From: Rhizobium sp. 32-5/1
GTDB taxonomy: Bacteria; Pseudomonadota; Alphaproteobacteria; Rhizobiales; Rhizobiaceae
Direction: 5' to 3'
NCBI RefSeq assembly: GCF_029537235.1
Contig: NZ_CP120638.1
Coordinates: 62,001-126,000 of the forward strand
DNA: 64,000 nt
Below the pieces are notes generated by a model. The model saw nothing but the letters and a program-made list of their open reading frames with translations, was not told where the DNA came from and made no database searches. Made by a program: the position numbers and the translations under genes. Of the stretch, positions 39,620 to 49,054 are shown piece by piece; the first letter of the stretch is position 1, and every line of letters begins with the position of its first letter.

Positions 39620-41658
39620 CCGTTAAAGTCCTCCGGTTCCGGGCCTTCGACGCCATTGAACCTTGTCAGCCTTGGACCTGATCCTGTAACGGGTTTTGCG
39701 CCCAGCCGCCGGACGTCGAGAGGCTCGCCTGTCAGTGCCATTCTGAGCGAGAGGCCGATCGCCCGCGCGACCTGCGGCGGGAAGGCGTTGGCAAGCTGCT
39801 GAAGCGTCGCGTGTGTCGAGGAGCCGAGCATCCATTGGTCAGGGAGGCCCTGGATGCGCTTCAACATCGCGATCGTGGGTTTCGGCAGAAATCCGACTTT
39901 GACCTCATCGAGTTTCGGCGGTCGGTCAGCCACGGCCGAGCCGTCGAAACCGCTTTTCGTCCAGCTTGATGTGTAGTCCGCGCTTTGTCCGAACCTGGTC
40001 ACGGTGGGAGCGAAGCCGCCGCCGAATTTCTCCATCCACCAGTTGAACCACTCGTCGTATCTCGCCTGCTCCGGCGATCGCGGGAGACCTTCCCGGTCGC
40101 TTCTTGATCGATGAGGGAACAGCAGTTCCTTTAGCGCCTCACCGAGCGGGACGGCAGCGTGGTCGTCAGGGGACGGTAATCTGAACCGATGTGCGATATC
40201 CGGACGCAGGCCGATGACCAGCACACGCTTGCGATCCTGCGGAACTCCGAAATGCTTGGAGTTCAGCGTCGGCATCCAGACCTTGTATCCTTCCTTCTTG
40301 AAGTCCGAAGTGATCTTCGCCCTGTGCGATCCGTGGCGGAAGAACGTGAATCCTTCCACGTTTTCGAAGAAGAACGCCCTGGGTTGCACCGTCCTCACAA
40401 TTCTGACGGCAGTTGGAAAGAGGTCCCGCTTGTCGAACTGGCCCTCGCCGTCGCCCCGCCCTGAGTACGGCTGGCATGGCAGACCTCCGGCGACGATGTC
40501 GACCCTTCCGGCGAACGGTGCGAAAAGACGCTCTGGATCCTTGGCGATGTCCGCCGTGACGACATGCATCGTCGGACGGTTCGCCCGAAGCGCCTGGGCT
40601 GCTGGCTTCCAGTTCTCGAATGCGGCGGCGATTTTTAGCCCCGCCGCCTGCAACCCCAAGGCCTGCCCACCGACGCCTGCGCAGAGTTCGAGAAACCTGG
40701 CCTCGGAGGAACTGAAGCTGACTGGCAGTATCCCGAAAGGCAGGGGCAGCTTGGTCGCGGACAGGTACTGCAGGGCGTGCAGCATGTCGTTTCGTCCAAG
40801 GCTCCGGTCGTTGTCATCGAACGTGAAGCCGCCGTCATGGCCGAAGCGGCCGGAGGCGAGACGTGCGAGCGCCTTATGCGCCATCGCTAGCCTTACAGCC
40901 TGGGGTCTGCGAGCTGCTAGCTGGCTCCACTCCTCCTGACCGACATGGCTGACACCATATATGCGCTCGAATTCACGCAGCACCGGTTCCGCCCGGGCGC
41001 AGATGGTCTCGTGTCCTTCGCGATATGCCGGCGCCGACCTTTCGATCCTGTGATATCCGCGGAAGGCGGCACGCTTTATCTGTGGGTTCTCGGAGCGGAA
41101 CTTCTCCAGCTCTTCTGCAAGTCCGCATACCGACTCTTCGAAGGATTCGATGGCTGGCCGCACGGTCCTTTTCGAAGCGATGGCCGAGAGATAGCGACGG
41201 CGTGCGCGCGCCTGCAATATTTCCTGCGGAACCGCGGCCTTCCTTGCCTCCCGCTCCGTTGCTGCGGCTTCGCCGGAGACGACCAGGGAACCCGTTGCCA
41301 GTCTGCGCAATGTAGCGGAGCGTGCTGCCTCGTTGACGGCGACCAGATCCTTCATCACGGAAATCGAAGCACAGTTTTCCTCGAGGACCGCCCTGTGATC
41401 CTGAAGATGCTCGCTCATACCGATGTAGGTTCCGACTAGATCCGGCGGCATGCGGCACTCCGCGACGAGGGCCCCCGGCAGCTTTTCAGCTCCGACTGCA
41501 GCCATTAGTTCGGCGACCTGCGATGCGATCTCGAAGTGAAGTGCGGTGACCTTCTTCTGCAGCGCGATCAACTCCTTGCGATGGCATCGAAGGGCTTGAT
41601 TTTCCGATGTCGGAAAATCGTTCCCTGTCTTCGACTTCTCTATCGCGCTCTGGCCCAT
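39616..41658 (-). CDS. DNA cytosine-5 methyltransferase with long N-terminal extension, unit 1
   Basis: 680 residues. The C-terminal catalytic domain (from about residue 321) has motif I FLELCAGVGG, motif IV GGLPCQPYSGRGD with the catalytic cysteine, motif VI FFFENVEGF, motif VIII QDRKR and a late ANAFPP. The first 320 residues are helical and charged, with no catalytic motif, and resemble the extension of the methyltransferase at 51072. Recognition sequence unknown. Its promoter region (41659-41790) contains CACCTAGGTCCTG. No classical restriction gene is adjacent; the convergent gene at 38918 is the only candidate partner. Confidence 0.9.
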   Translation of the reverse strand: MGQSAIEKSKTGNDFPTSENQALRCHRKELIALQKKVTALHFEIASQVAELMAAVGAEKLPGALVAECRMPPDLVGTYIGMSEHLQDHRAVLEENCASISVMKDLVAVNEAARSATLRRLATGSLVVSGEAAATEREARKAAVPQEILQARARRRYLSAIASKRTVRPAIESFEESVCGLAEELEKFRSENPQIKRAAFRGYHRIERSAPAYREGHETICARAEPVLREFERIYGVSHVGQEEWSQLAARRPQAVRLAMAHKALARLASGRFGHDGGFTFDDNDRSLGRNDMLHALQYLSATKLPLPFGILPVSFSSSEARFLELCAGVGGQALGLQAAGLKIAAAFENWKPAAQALRANRPTMHVVTADIAKDPERLFAPFAGRVDIVAGGLPCQPYSGRGDGEGQFDKRDLFPTAVRIVRTVQPRAFFFENVEGFTFFRHGSHRAKITSDFKKEGYKVWMPTLNSKHFGVPQDRKRVLVIGLRPDIAHRFRLPSPDDHAAVPLGEALKELLFPHRSRSDREGLPRSPEQARYDEWFNWWMEKFGGGFAPTVTRFGQSADYTSSWTKSGFDGSAVADRPPKLDEVKVGFLPKPTIAMLKRIQGLPDQWMLGSSTHATLQQLANAFPPQVARAIGLSLRMALTGEPLDVRRLGAKPVTGSGPRLTRFNGVEGPEPEDFNG

Positions 41659-41790
41659 GAATTCCCCGCTGCGTCATTCACCGAGATAGCACCTAGGTCC
41701 TGATGTCCCGGAAAGGGAATTGCTAAACTTCTAATGATCAGGTCGATGGAATGTTCGAGGGATGGATGTGCAAACGCACGCTTGTCGCCG

Positions 41791-42925
41791 TCACAGCGTC
41801 GGCAGGGCTATCTCATCCGGTTCTTCCTCCGCCGCCTCGAACGGCGGCAGAAGCACCTCGGACACCGGCCGCACATGCCAGCGTGCCTGCATCGGCTGGA
41901 ACACGCCGGGGAGGGGAAGTGGTAGTCGTATTGCTTGCTGGCCGATTTAATCGTGTGGAAACGTCGATCCGTGACGGGTGTGAAAATAACTGTACCAGGA
42001 TCGAAGGGAATGTGAGAGAGCGCGACCTCTCTAACTATATGACGTAACTCGTCGGAGCCGTGGTCGTAGCGCTCTTGCATAAGCCAGTCGTAAACCCTGC
42101 CGTAGAGAACGCGGCCACCAGCGGCGGAACGTCCGTCCCAGAAGTCATCATGCAGATCGATCAACAACTGCTTGAATGACATTTCACCGCCGAAAGAGAA
42201 GTTGAAGCCCTCTTCTGCGCACGCCAGCGCCTGTTCAGCGATGCTGTCACGCTTATACATCTTGCCATGTTGAATGGTTGCGCCGACGAAAAAGCAGTAG
42301 GAGGCCGCCACGTTGAGGGAAAGCGATCAAGCCAGATTGGGCTACGCTGTTGACGGCTCACTCGGTCGCGGATGTACCTCTCGAAACCAGTGAACGTCGC
42401 CGGTGTGGCGTAGGGAAAGAACGGCTCTTTCGTTGCCGCTTCAATCATCTGAACAATTTCATACGTCCCATCCAAAACCGATGAAGGTGCGTCCACGAGT
42501 GCAACGTCGTGATCGGGGCAGTTTTTGATATAGAGGAGCTGCCAAATACTCCTTCCGAAAGCGCGGGCAGCTAACGGTCCCGGATTGTTACGACGGTCGT
42601 CAGCAACGCAATGAGGGCAGTAGCGGAAGCGGTAGCGATGGAAGTTATATTTCGGAACGGTTTCTCCGTTGAAGTACCTGAACTGGTCATCCCGGGTAAC
42701 CCGTACGTGCCCCTCTGGTAGCTGAGACAATCCCGCCAGGGCGAGAAGTTTTGCGACCTCCTCTTCGTCATCCTGGATCAATTTGGCCCGACAAATGCCC
42801 ATGTGGACACAAAACTGCTGCGCGCTCGGTGCAAAGTTTGCCGTCGCCAAACGGGAAAGGAAACTCAGAACCGTTTCACCTGAATGAAACGGAACAGTTA
42901 TCGACAGCCTCCGTCCGAAGATCAT
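41791..42925 (-). CDS. tniQ: TniQ/TnsD-family protein, unit 2; two frameshifts in this sequence
   Basis: About 378 residues after correction. N-terminus ITVPFHSGETVLSFLSRLA and zinc motif YCPHCVADD are clear. The frame breaks at G3 42317-42319 (one more base gives DRFPLNVAASYCFFVGATIQ) and again at GG 41921-41922 (one more gives YDYPLPLPGVFQPMQARWHV), ending at 41791 with an acidic tail. Shorter than the unit 1 copy. The start lies 50 bases inside the tnsC end. Confidence 0.82.
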
Positions 42926-44054
42926 GACTGGTGTTCTCGCGGTCGGCTCCCGCTTGGGAGTGGCTTTGGAACCTTACGACTTTTTCGGTTGGCTTTTTCT
43001 GGGGAAGGGCGGCGTCTGGGTCATCGGGATCGGTGTCGTTCTCGTCTTCCTCCTTCTTTTTCCGTTTCGCCCATCCTGACGGAAGGTGATCCCAGCCCTC
43101 GACCTCGAAGATATTCTCCTCAGGCAGGCACTTCGTGAGGTCGCTGTAAGCTTGTGCAAAGTCTGACTGTGTTACGGACTTCCCGTCGCCCAGGGAAAGC
43201 GCGGATTCAATAGCGTCGCGAATTAGTTCGATGATGGAGCCTGCATTTCCGATTGTTGCGTACAGCAGGCGTCGAGCGATGTCTGCGACGGCCAGAGTCG
43301 ACCAGTCGAGTAGAGCATGATCTCCGATCACCTCCTTAATCCATCTTTCGATCCGCTTCAGCTCAGCCTCGGTAAGCGGTTTAATCTCAAGCAGTTCAGA
43401 ACGGTTTTCGATCTGCTGGTCATGGTGATGGAGGTTGCCGAGCGGATCGACGCCAAGCAGGATCACACGCATTGGCCAGCTCGTTGAATCCACCAGAGAT
43501 ATGAGAGAATCCGAGAGTTTTTGCAGCTCGTCTTGTTGCTTAATTTTCAGAGCGCGTTGAGCTTCATCGAGGACGAGGAACAATACCTGTCGGCTCGGAA
43601 GCTGGTTGTGAAGTTCTTCCCAAGCTAGGTTCTCCGGAATGTCTGCCCGAACTGCGTACCCCGCGTTTCTCAAGATTCTGACGGCCAGGTTCCGGTGGGT
43701 GCACGGTGAGGGCACGGTCACCCAGATCGCAGGATGAACCGTAACGTTGTTCGCGTTGACGTAGCTCTCGAACCCCGGGTCGCTAGCAATCGCGTGTCGG
43801 ACCGCGCGGGTTTTACCCGAATTGCTTTCACCCGTTACGAAGTACATACGCTTCTTTTTGTTGCCTTCACCTGGCGCAAGGATGCTGGCCTTCATCAAGG
43901 CGATGTCGCTTGAGATCGTTTCGTCGCGCCCCATTTTTACATGTTGCGAACGGACAACAGACATCTTGTCGGCCACAGCTAGGGCCTCTGCGCTCATGGA
44001 CGAACGCATTCTGTTCACGGCTTCGGCTCTCAGTGCTTCAGTATTAACTGACAA
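42876..44054 (-). CDS. tnsC: TnsC/TniB-type transposition ATPase, unit 2
   Basis: 392 residues, intact. Walker A GESNSGKT near residue 75, Walker B LFLVLDEAQRA, sensor MRVILLGVDP; C-terminal region NAGSIIELIRDAIESAL matches the unit 1 homologue. A lysine/acid-rich linker and a tail of about 50 residues overlap tniQ. It bridges TniQ-marked target and TnsAB. Confidence 0.9.
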   Translation of the reverse strand: MSVNTEALRAEAVNRMRSSMSAEALAVADKMSVVRSQHVKMGRDETISSDIALMKASILAPGEGNKKKRMYFVTGESNSGKTRAVRHAIASDPGFESYVNANNVTVHPAIWVTVPSPCTHRNLAVRILRNAGYAVRADIPENLAWEELHNQLPSRQVLFLVLDEAQRALKIKQQDELQKLSDSLISLVDSTSWPMRVILLGVDPLGNLHHHDQQIENRSELLEIKPLTEAELKRIERWIKEVIGDHALLDWSTLAVADIARRLLYATIGNAGSIIELIRDAIESALSLGDGKSVTQSDFAQAYSDLTKCLPEENIFEVEGWDHLPSGWAKRKKKEEDENDTDPDDPDAALPQKKPTEKVVRFQSHSQAGADRENTSHDLRTEAVDNCSVSFR

Positions 44055-44072
44055 AAATTGCTCCTTGTGGTA

Positions 44073-46361
44073 TCAAAATTGGTCGCGGCGACGGATCGTG
44101 CGCGGCCGGTCGCTGGCAGGAGGGGCTTCCGCTTTGGGCTTCTTGAGCTGTGCCTTAGACACGGGGGCCTCTTGCTTCTTTTTAGGCTTCTTCGGCACGG
44201 GCTTAGGCGCGTCGCTCGCGTATTTTTCCGCGATCTTTTCAGGTGTTTCGCTCGCCGCTACGCCCAGATCATCGTCCTCGAACACGTCATTCTGGCCCCA
44301 GCATGCACGCATGAAGGGGACTTTGCTAAAGTCTTGCTCTTTAACCTTGCGGGTGTATTCCGACTCAGGAGTGATGCGGAGAGGACGCATGATGCGACGT
44401 TCGAGCGCGTCCAGATGCTCTTGCGTGATGATCGGCGAGGAGACGCCATATGCCATTCGCAAAATCTCCGGTTGCTGATCGATAAACAGTAGCGCTTCGT
44501 CGATAACATCCTGAGAACGTTCGACTTCCTGAGTGTCAATCAAATCGAGGTCATGGAGCAAAGCCGTGATTTGCCAGTAGTTTTTACCGCGCAAAAAGTC
44601 GGAGCGAGCGGGTACGCTGTAAGTGTATTCGCCGTCAAACATTGTGATTTCTCCTAAATCCATGAGGTCGACCCGGATGTGAATATCTTCCCCGGTTTTG
44701 TCTCGAAACGCCTTGCTGACCTGCTCGCTGTAATAATAGCTGCCGAATAGGAGGATGCCCTGACGGCTGGCGATGCGGGTCAAGTTGATGCCGTAGATAT
44801 GCCGCTTAAGAGCCCCTGCCGGTGGCATGGGCGGCTTCCTCATAGCGCAACCTTCAAACCATGCTTGCCTCGGGGACATGCCAGCCAATTTCCCGTTACT
44901 TCGAACGTTGTGGTACACATCCACGATAGCTCGCAGAAATACCTGTTCGAGCCGATACGGGTCGACGTGAGCCCGCTTTCGCGGATCGATGTCGCCTCGG
45001 ACAACGACGTTGCTGAAGGTTTTTCCAGAAAAGCTTTCCAAGGTAAGTGCGCCGAGGATGCCGATGATGCGTTCCACCGTGCCGCGAAGGGGCGACGCGC
45101 CGGAGGGCGGGTGGATTTTCGTCCCGCCTGCGTCGGTCAGGGTGCCCGTGAGGCGTGCACTCTGATACCAGATCGCTTGGTCAAGACGAACCTGTCGAAA
45201 TCCTGCGTACATGTCCCATGGGGAACGGCATCCAGCTAACTGAGCTGACCGCGTTTTGTCACGGGTCGTCATTTCAAAAGCGGCCAGCGCCGTATCCGTT
45301 GATGGAGCGCGTGCGTGAACTCTGAAGGCCATTACACAGTTGGTCGCCCGGTCGACGATGATCGAGAACCATAAGCGTCGTGACGCCTTACGATAGGCCT
45401 CCTGCACCTGAGGAGTGAGCTGGTCCCAAACGTCCATGCCGACCAGCATGGCGACGAGATCAACACGACCTTCATCACCCTCAAAAATGTCGCCTGGATA
45501 ACCGCGTTCCGCCCCAAGCACAGGAGTGTATTTGTTCCGAGTCTTGGCTTCACCGCTATTGACATAGTGCATGACCCAGGATGGAAGAAGCTTGAACCGG
45601 TTGAAGAAGTGAGATCGCGAGCCGAGGTCGAGCGGCGTTTTTCCTTCCTTGATACGGACGACATTCATCTTCCGCTCGGCGACCTTCATCACTCGATAAA
45701 GGAATGCGCGACGTGTACGGTCTAATGTGATTACACGGCGGACGAAATGACCCTGGTAGTGTAACTCTTCTTCGGTAAATTTCGAGTTGCGCAAGCCTTT
45801 GCCACGACCATCGATAAGTGCGCGAGGGTCGCCCCCAGACTGGACAAGCTTCCTTACCCACGCATTCAACGTTGATTTCGGGACAAGCGTGAGGGCTGCG
45901 GGTTTCTTGTTGAAGTGGATTTTCTGAGGCAAGTAGTCACTACTGCGCATACCTGCTTCAACATCTTTCGCGTACTCGCGTGAGATTGCAGAAACCGTGG
46001 CGTCCCAGTTTTCCGATGGAATTCGAGGCGTCCTTTTACGCGCGTCTTTCAAGCGCTGCGCCCATTCCAACTTGAATGCGACGTCCTTCATTTGCTTGTC
46101 CGAGATTCCATTAAGCAACCGTGGGGCGTCAGGGTTCGCGACGCGGAAGGAGGCGTAAAAATTTTGCTCCACCTGTAGTGCGCCGCTACCAAGAAAGGTC
46201 GCGATTTCCGCGTTCGAGTGATAGGTTGGCCTGCCGGACTCGTCCATGGGCTGAAATACTTTGCCCTCATTACCGTCTTGCACCAAACGCTGCTCGACGT
46301 CGTGGAGCACGATTTTGTCAATCGGTTTAATGTCAAAAGCGATGGTTGCTGCCTTACCCAT
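44073..46361 (-). CDS. tnsB: TnsB/TniA-type DDE transposase, unit 2
   Basis: 762 residues from ATG 46361 (GGAGGG site). The rve integrase core has the triad around FEGDEGRVDLVAML, VRLDQAIWYQSA and GTVERIIGILGA. A C-terminal Lys/Pro-rich tail (VPKKPKKKQEAP) may contact TnsC. Intact, unlike the unit 1 copy, and only moderately similar to it, so the two units are not a recent duplication. Confidence 0.9.
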   Translation of the reverse strand: MGKAATIAFDIKPIDKIVLHDVEQRLVQDGNEGKVFQPMDESGRPTYHSNAEIATFLGSGALQVEQNFYASFRVANPDAPRLLNGISDKQMKDVAFKLEWAQRLKDARKRTPRIPSENWDATVSAISREYAKDVEAGMRSSDYLPQKIHFNKKPAALTLVPKSTLNAWVRKLVQSGGDPRALIDGRGKGLRNSKFTEEELHYQGHFVRRVITLDRTRRAFLYRVMKVAERKMNVVRIKEGKTPLDLGSRSHFFNRFKLLPSWVMHYVNSGEAKTRNKYTPVLGAERGYPGDIFEGDEGRVDLVAMLVGMDVWDQLTPQVQEAYRKASRRLWFSIIVDRATNCVMAFRVHARAPSTDTALAAFEMTTRDKTRSAQLAGCRSPWDMYAGFRQVRLDQAIWYQSARLTGTLTDAGGTKIHPPSGASPLRGTVERIIGILGALTLESFSGKTFSNVVVRGDIDPRKRAHVDPYRLEQVFLRAIVDVYHNVRSNGKLAGMSPRQAWFEGCAMRKPPMPPAGALKRHIYGINLTRIASRQGILLFGSYYYSEQVSKAFRDKTGEDIHIRVDLMDLGEITMFDGEYTYSVPARSDFLRGKNYWQITALLHDLDLIDTQEVERSQDVIDEALLFIDQQPEILRMAYGVSSPIITQEHLDALERRIMRPLRITPESEYTRKVKEQDFSKVPFMRACWGQNDVFEDDDLGVAASETPEKIAEKYASDAPKPVPKKPKKKQEAPVSKAQLKKPKAEAPPASDRPRTIRRRDQF

Positions 46362-46584
46362 GGTTGCCCTCCAGCAGCTCGTTGGAGCGTTCAATGGTCA
46401 GCGTTCCGCTTGCCAGGCGCTGGGCAAGGTCGCGAGCCGAAAAGTAGATTGGTGCGGTTGACTTATCGGAGCGAGCGACAATCATACCATCCGGGTGGCA
46501 GATGATGGATCGATACCTGGTCCCGGACATGACCAAGACATCTGAGGCACCAATGTAAGCAATACGTTGTCGAATGGATTTCAT
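46354..46584 (-). CDS. Small protein between tnsA and tnsB of unit 2
   Basis: 76 residues from ATG 46584 with a GAAGGA site. Contains IYFSARDLAQRLASGTLTIE, a helix pair. It overlaps the tnsB start by 8 bases and follows tnsA by 15, so it is within the transposition operon. Unit 1 has no counterpart there. Unknown function; a regulator or small co-factor is possible. Confidence 0.6.
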   Translation of the reverse strand: MKSIRQRIAYIGASDVLVMSGTRYRSIICHPDGMIVARSDKSTAPIYFSARDLAQRLASGTLTIERSNELLEGNHG

Positions 46585-46599
46585 GATCTTGTCCTTCAT

Positions 46600-47430
46600 C
46601 TATGCAGCTACGATTAAGCGCTCATCGCTAAAGCGCATACCGGGGCTCTGAATTCGGATTTTCCGGTCAAACAGAAGGCACAGAAGAGCATTCCAGACCA
46701 TCGACAGATCGCCGATCATGTCTTGAAGCTGCCAAATTTGGATCGGCTGGCCCAATTTCAGAAGACGCTCATGGACTTGATCGCAATCAGCTTGGTTGCG
46801 TTCTTTGCGGGCGTCATTGATGTCGACCGCGTTCATACCTTTTTCGCGGGTTATCTCGTTCTCGGTAACGATCAGAGCCTGGTCGGCAAAACGGGGGATA
46901 TTGGCGGCGGCTATAGCATCGATCTTTTGAAGTGTTCGGTCACGCTCCAGAAACTCCGCTGGTTTCACGTTGTAGGCAATGCGGAAGAACGAAGTGGATG
47001 TAGAGCGGAAATCGAAATAGTGCTCCATCGGCTTGCCAAGGAAATACTTCACGGCGGGAGGCTGGTCTTCAACGCGCCTGCAGTTGGGATCGGCCATCAA
47101 CATATTGGCCAGGTAATATTCGAGCATGCTTTCAAAGGTGAGCACGATCCACCGTGCGTAGTCCACAAGGCTTCCTCGGACAGAGCCACGCCCTTTCTGC
47201 GAGATGCGGCGGCTCGCAGTCGACTGTCTTGCCGGGACCCACGCAACGTCGTAGCGACCTTTCGCTTCTTCAAAGGTCAGCCCAGCATCGTCATCCGGTG
47301 TAACACCGGGAATAATGAAGCGGCCTGAGGATGGCCGGTCGGGGTTCGTGTGCGCATAGGTATCGTGGCGGCGTCGCACCGTCCCTCGTTCGAGGTGTTG
47401 CGAGTACAAGCGGAGGCGTTCTTCAATCAT
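46600..47430 (-). CDS. tnsA: TnsA-type endonuclease, unit 2
   Basis: 276 residues. TnsA core at about residues 98-158: FESMLEYYLANMLM (Glu104), VEDQPPAVKYF, MEHYFDFRS (Asp140) and RIAYNVKP with Lys156, so the catalytic set is complete. A winged-helix-like C-terminal half follows. First of the unit 2 transposition genes. Confidence 0.88.
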   Translation of the reverse strand: MIEERLRLYSQHLERGTVRRRHDTYAHTNPDRPSSGRFIIPGVTPDDDAGLTFEEAKGRYDVAWVPARQSTASRRISQKGRGSVRGSLVDYARWIVLTFESMLEYYLANMLMADPNCRRVEDQPPAVKYFLGKPMEHYFDFRSTSTSFFRIAYNVKPAEFLERDRTLQKIDAIAAANIPRFADQALIVTENEITREKGMNAVDINDARKERNQADCDQVHERLLKLGQPIQIWQLQDMIGDLSMVWNALLCLLFDRKIRIQSPGMRFSDERLIVAA

Positions 47431-47562
47431 GCTCAGCCTTTGCGGAGGGCGCAGTTTTCCATCTCGGCGTGTGGGCCAAGCTTTTCTGCGCAGGAGCTTT
47501 GAGGAGGTTGTTGTCGGAGCGAGCGACGTACTAGGGTATGCTCAGATTTCAGCTTTGTACGG

Positions 47563-47883
47563 TCAATCGGGGGAGATCGGGAGGCCGACGGTACGATCCA
47601 GCTTATAGAAGTATTGACGGGACGGGATGCGAAGGCGGCGCTTTTTCAACCCCTTGACCTTGTGGTACGCGTTGACGTGCCAGCAGAGTCGGTCGTATTT
47701 CTCGAAGATGTCTCCGTCGCCATCGGACGCGAACATGAGGAGCAACTGGAGTTCCTTGTTGGTGTAAGGGCCATGGACGTCCAAGTTACTCATAACTGCA
47801 CGACGGCGCTTACGAGATTGAGTGCTGAGGATGTTTTTGAGTTCAAGCGGCTGTTGCTCGCTTTCCATTACGGTCTTGTTCAT
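47563..47883 (-). CDS. Small hypothetical protein, unit 2 accessory cluster
   Basis: 106 residues, start ATG 47883 behind an AAAGGA site. Basic, with a YTNKELQLLLMFASDGDGDIFEK-like core interrupted by lysine/arginine stretches (KGLKKRRLRIP), suggestive of nucleic-acid contact. No family recognised. 130 bases before tnsA. Confidence 0.55.
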   Translation of the reverse strand: MNKTVMESEQQPLELKNILSTQSRKRRRAVMSNLDVHGPYTNKELQLLLMFASDGDGDIFEKYDRLCWHVNAYHKVKGLKKRRLRIPSRQYFYKLDRTVGLPISPD

Positions 47884-47980
47884 TTTTACTTTCCTTTAAG
47901 CATAGCTCCGCCGTCGACCGGGTGACTGCCCGACGCGTTCAGTGCGGAATGGGTTGATCAGGCGGGAGAAGCGGCCGGGG

Positions 47981-48211
47981 CTACGACGGGGTCAGAAGAC
48001 GCCGAAAATGCTCGCTGATATACGCGGAGCCGTTGTCGACGCCGATCACTTCGGGCAGAAGATGGGCATCGCACCACAGCGCATTCGGCCCATACTCTAC
48101 GATTTGTGTTCTCGGCTCTGTCGTGGAGATCGATTGCATGATGTCGGTCACTAAGTCTCCCAGCGGCTTTCGCGGGGCCTCAAGCGGGTTGCTGGGTTCT
48201 TCGTCGGTCAT
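47981..48211 (-). CDS. Small hypothetical protein, unit 2 accessory cluster
   Basis: 76 residues from ATG 48211, with an AAAAAGGAG site 7 bases upstream; the longer open frame lacks a ribosome site. Acidic. A hairpin (GGGC/GCCC) precedes the ribosome site, as in the other tiny genes here. Unknown function. Confidence 0.5.
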   Translation of the reverse strand: MTDEEPSNPLEAPRKPLGDLVTDIMQSISTTEPRTQIVEYGPNALWCDAHLLPEVIGVDNGSAYISEHFRRLLTPS

Positions 48212-48306
48212 AATTTGCTCCTTTTTCTGGGCGCAGATGCCCGTTTCCTCTGGCGGAAATCGCGAGAGGCTCGTTATTGTGGTGGGATTGGGGTTGGGGC
48301 TGTGTC

Positions 48307-48543
48307 CTAGAGTTTTATTGGAAACGCCTCGGTCGACTTCAGCGGGCTGATGCGGAGCGGCTCTCTTGCGCCATACCCGGCATTCCAGGCCTTGACGAAG
48401 TTTTGGAGTTCCGCCGGTTGGATAGGACGGATCGATGCGTCCAAGTTCTGCAGAGCGAGTATTGCTCTCGCAAGTATCGCGGGAGTGCACGGCGGTGGTA
48501 CTGTGAAGTACGAAAGTGGTTGATGGTCATAGTTGTCTTTCAT
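48307..48543 (-). CDS. Small hypothetical protein, unit 2 accessory cluster
   Basis: 78 residues from ATG 48543 (GGAGA upstream; ATG 48555 is an alternative). The core reads PAILARAILALQNLDASI and ELQNFVKAWNAGYG, two amphipathic helices. A perfect hairpin lies just upstream (48578-48600). Unknown. Confidence 0.5.
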   Translation of the reverse strand: MKDNYDHQPLSYFTVPPPCTPAILARAILALQNLDASIRPIQPAELQNFVKAWNAGYGAREPLRISPLKSTEAFPIKL

Positions 48544-48577
48544 CGCTTTCTCCATTCATAACTTGCAGGTCTCCGTT

Positions 48578-48600
48578 TTCCGACAGCGCCGCTGTCGGAA
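48578..48600. promoter_or_regulatory. Perfect 10-bp hairpin
   Basis: TTCCGACAGC (48578-48587), loop GCC, GCTGTCGGAA (48591-48600). It sits in the 5' leader of the small gene at 48307-48543 and could terminate the previous gene or control translation. No T run. Confidence 0.5.
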
Positions 48601-48688
48601 GCTATGTTTGCTCTATTGCGTGTCATGCGGTGCAGGCGAGACCTCGGATCGAAGCCGCATATAGCGGGAAGCTCGCCCGGTTCATACA

Positions 48689-48715
48689 CCGAGGTAGCTA
48701 GATGAGCTACCTCGG
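48689..48715. terminator. Perfect 11-bp hairpin overlapping the end of a small gene
   Basis: CCGAGGTAGCT (48689-48699), loop AGATG, AGCTACCTCGG (48705-48715); a further A-T pair extends it. It covers the stop codon of the small gene at 48707-48919. Terminator-like stem without an obvious T run. Confidence 0.5.
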
Positions 48716-48919
48716 TATCGAGCGTCTCCGCGCAGTCGTGACCCATTTAGGAACGCGGACCGGGTCATTTTCGACATCTTCCCACATTTCACTTGCCCCC
48801 TCTCGGGTCCGAGAAACACGCGTACTTTCCAACGCCAGGTGAGTACAAATTTTAGCGATAAGCGTTGCCAATTCATCGGCCGGGGAGGTTACCCCGTTCA
48901 GAGCGTCATTTTTCATCAT
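48707..48919 (-). CDS. Small hypothetical protein, unit 2 accessory cluster
   Basis: 70 residues from ATG 48919 (second ATG adjacent at 48916), with GAAAGGA upstream at the end of a conserved leader repeat. The core is ADELATLIAKICTHLALEST, an amphipathic helix. Unknown function. Confidence 0.5.
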   Translation of the reverse strand: MMKNDALNGVTSPADELATLIAKICTHLALESTRVSRTREGASEMWEDVENDPVRVPKWVTTARRRSIPR

Positions 48920-48922
48920 TCC

Positions 48923-48978
48923 ATCCTTTCGCGAGGCACACCTCGTCGTTTCCCGAGGCCGAGCCACGGGATTGCTGG
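48923..48978 (-). repeat. Leader repeat, copy 1 (hairpin plus ribosome site)
   Basis: On the minus strand: GGCTCGGCCTCGGGAAACGA, then CGAGG-TGTG-CCTCG, then GAAAGGA, directly before the start at 48919. About 50 of 56 bases match copy 2 at 49267-49326, and differences in the short stem are compensatory. A structured 5' leader used by two different small genes. Confidence 0.6.
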
Positions 48979-49054
48979 TAGTTTTCTTTTCGGGCCTCAG
49001 GTCAGCCTTTAGAGTGGCTGCAGCACTGTCCGGGCCAAATTGCAGGAGGACAGG

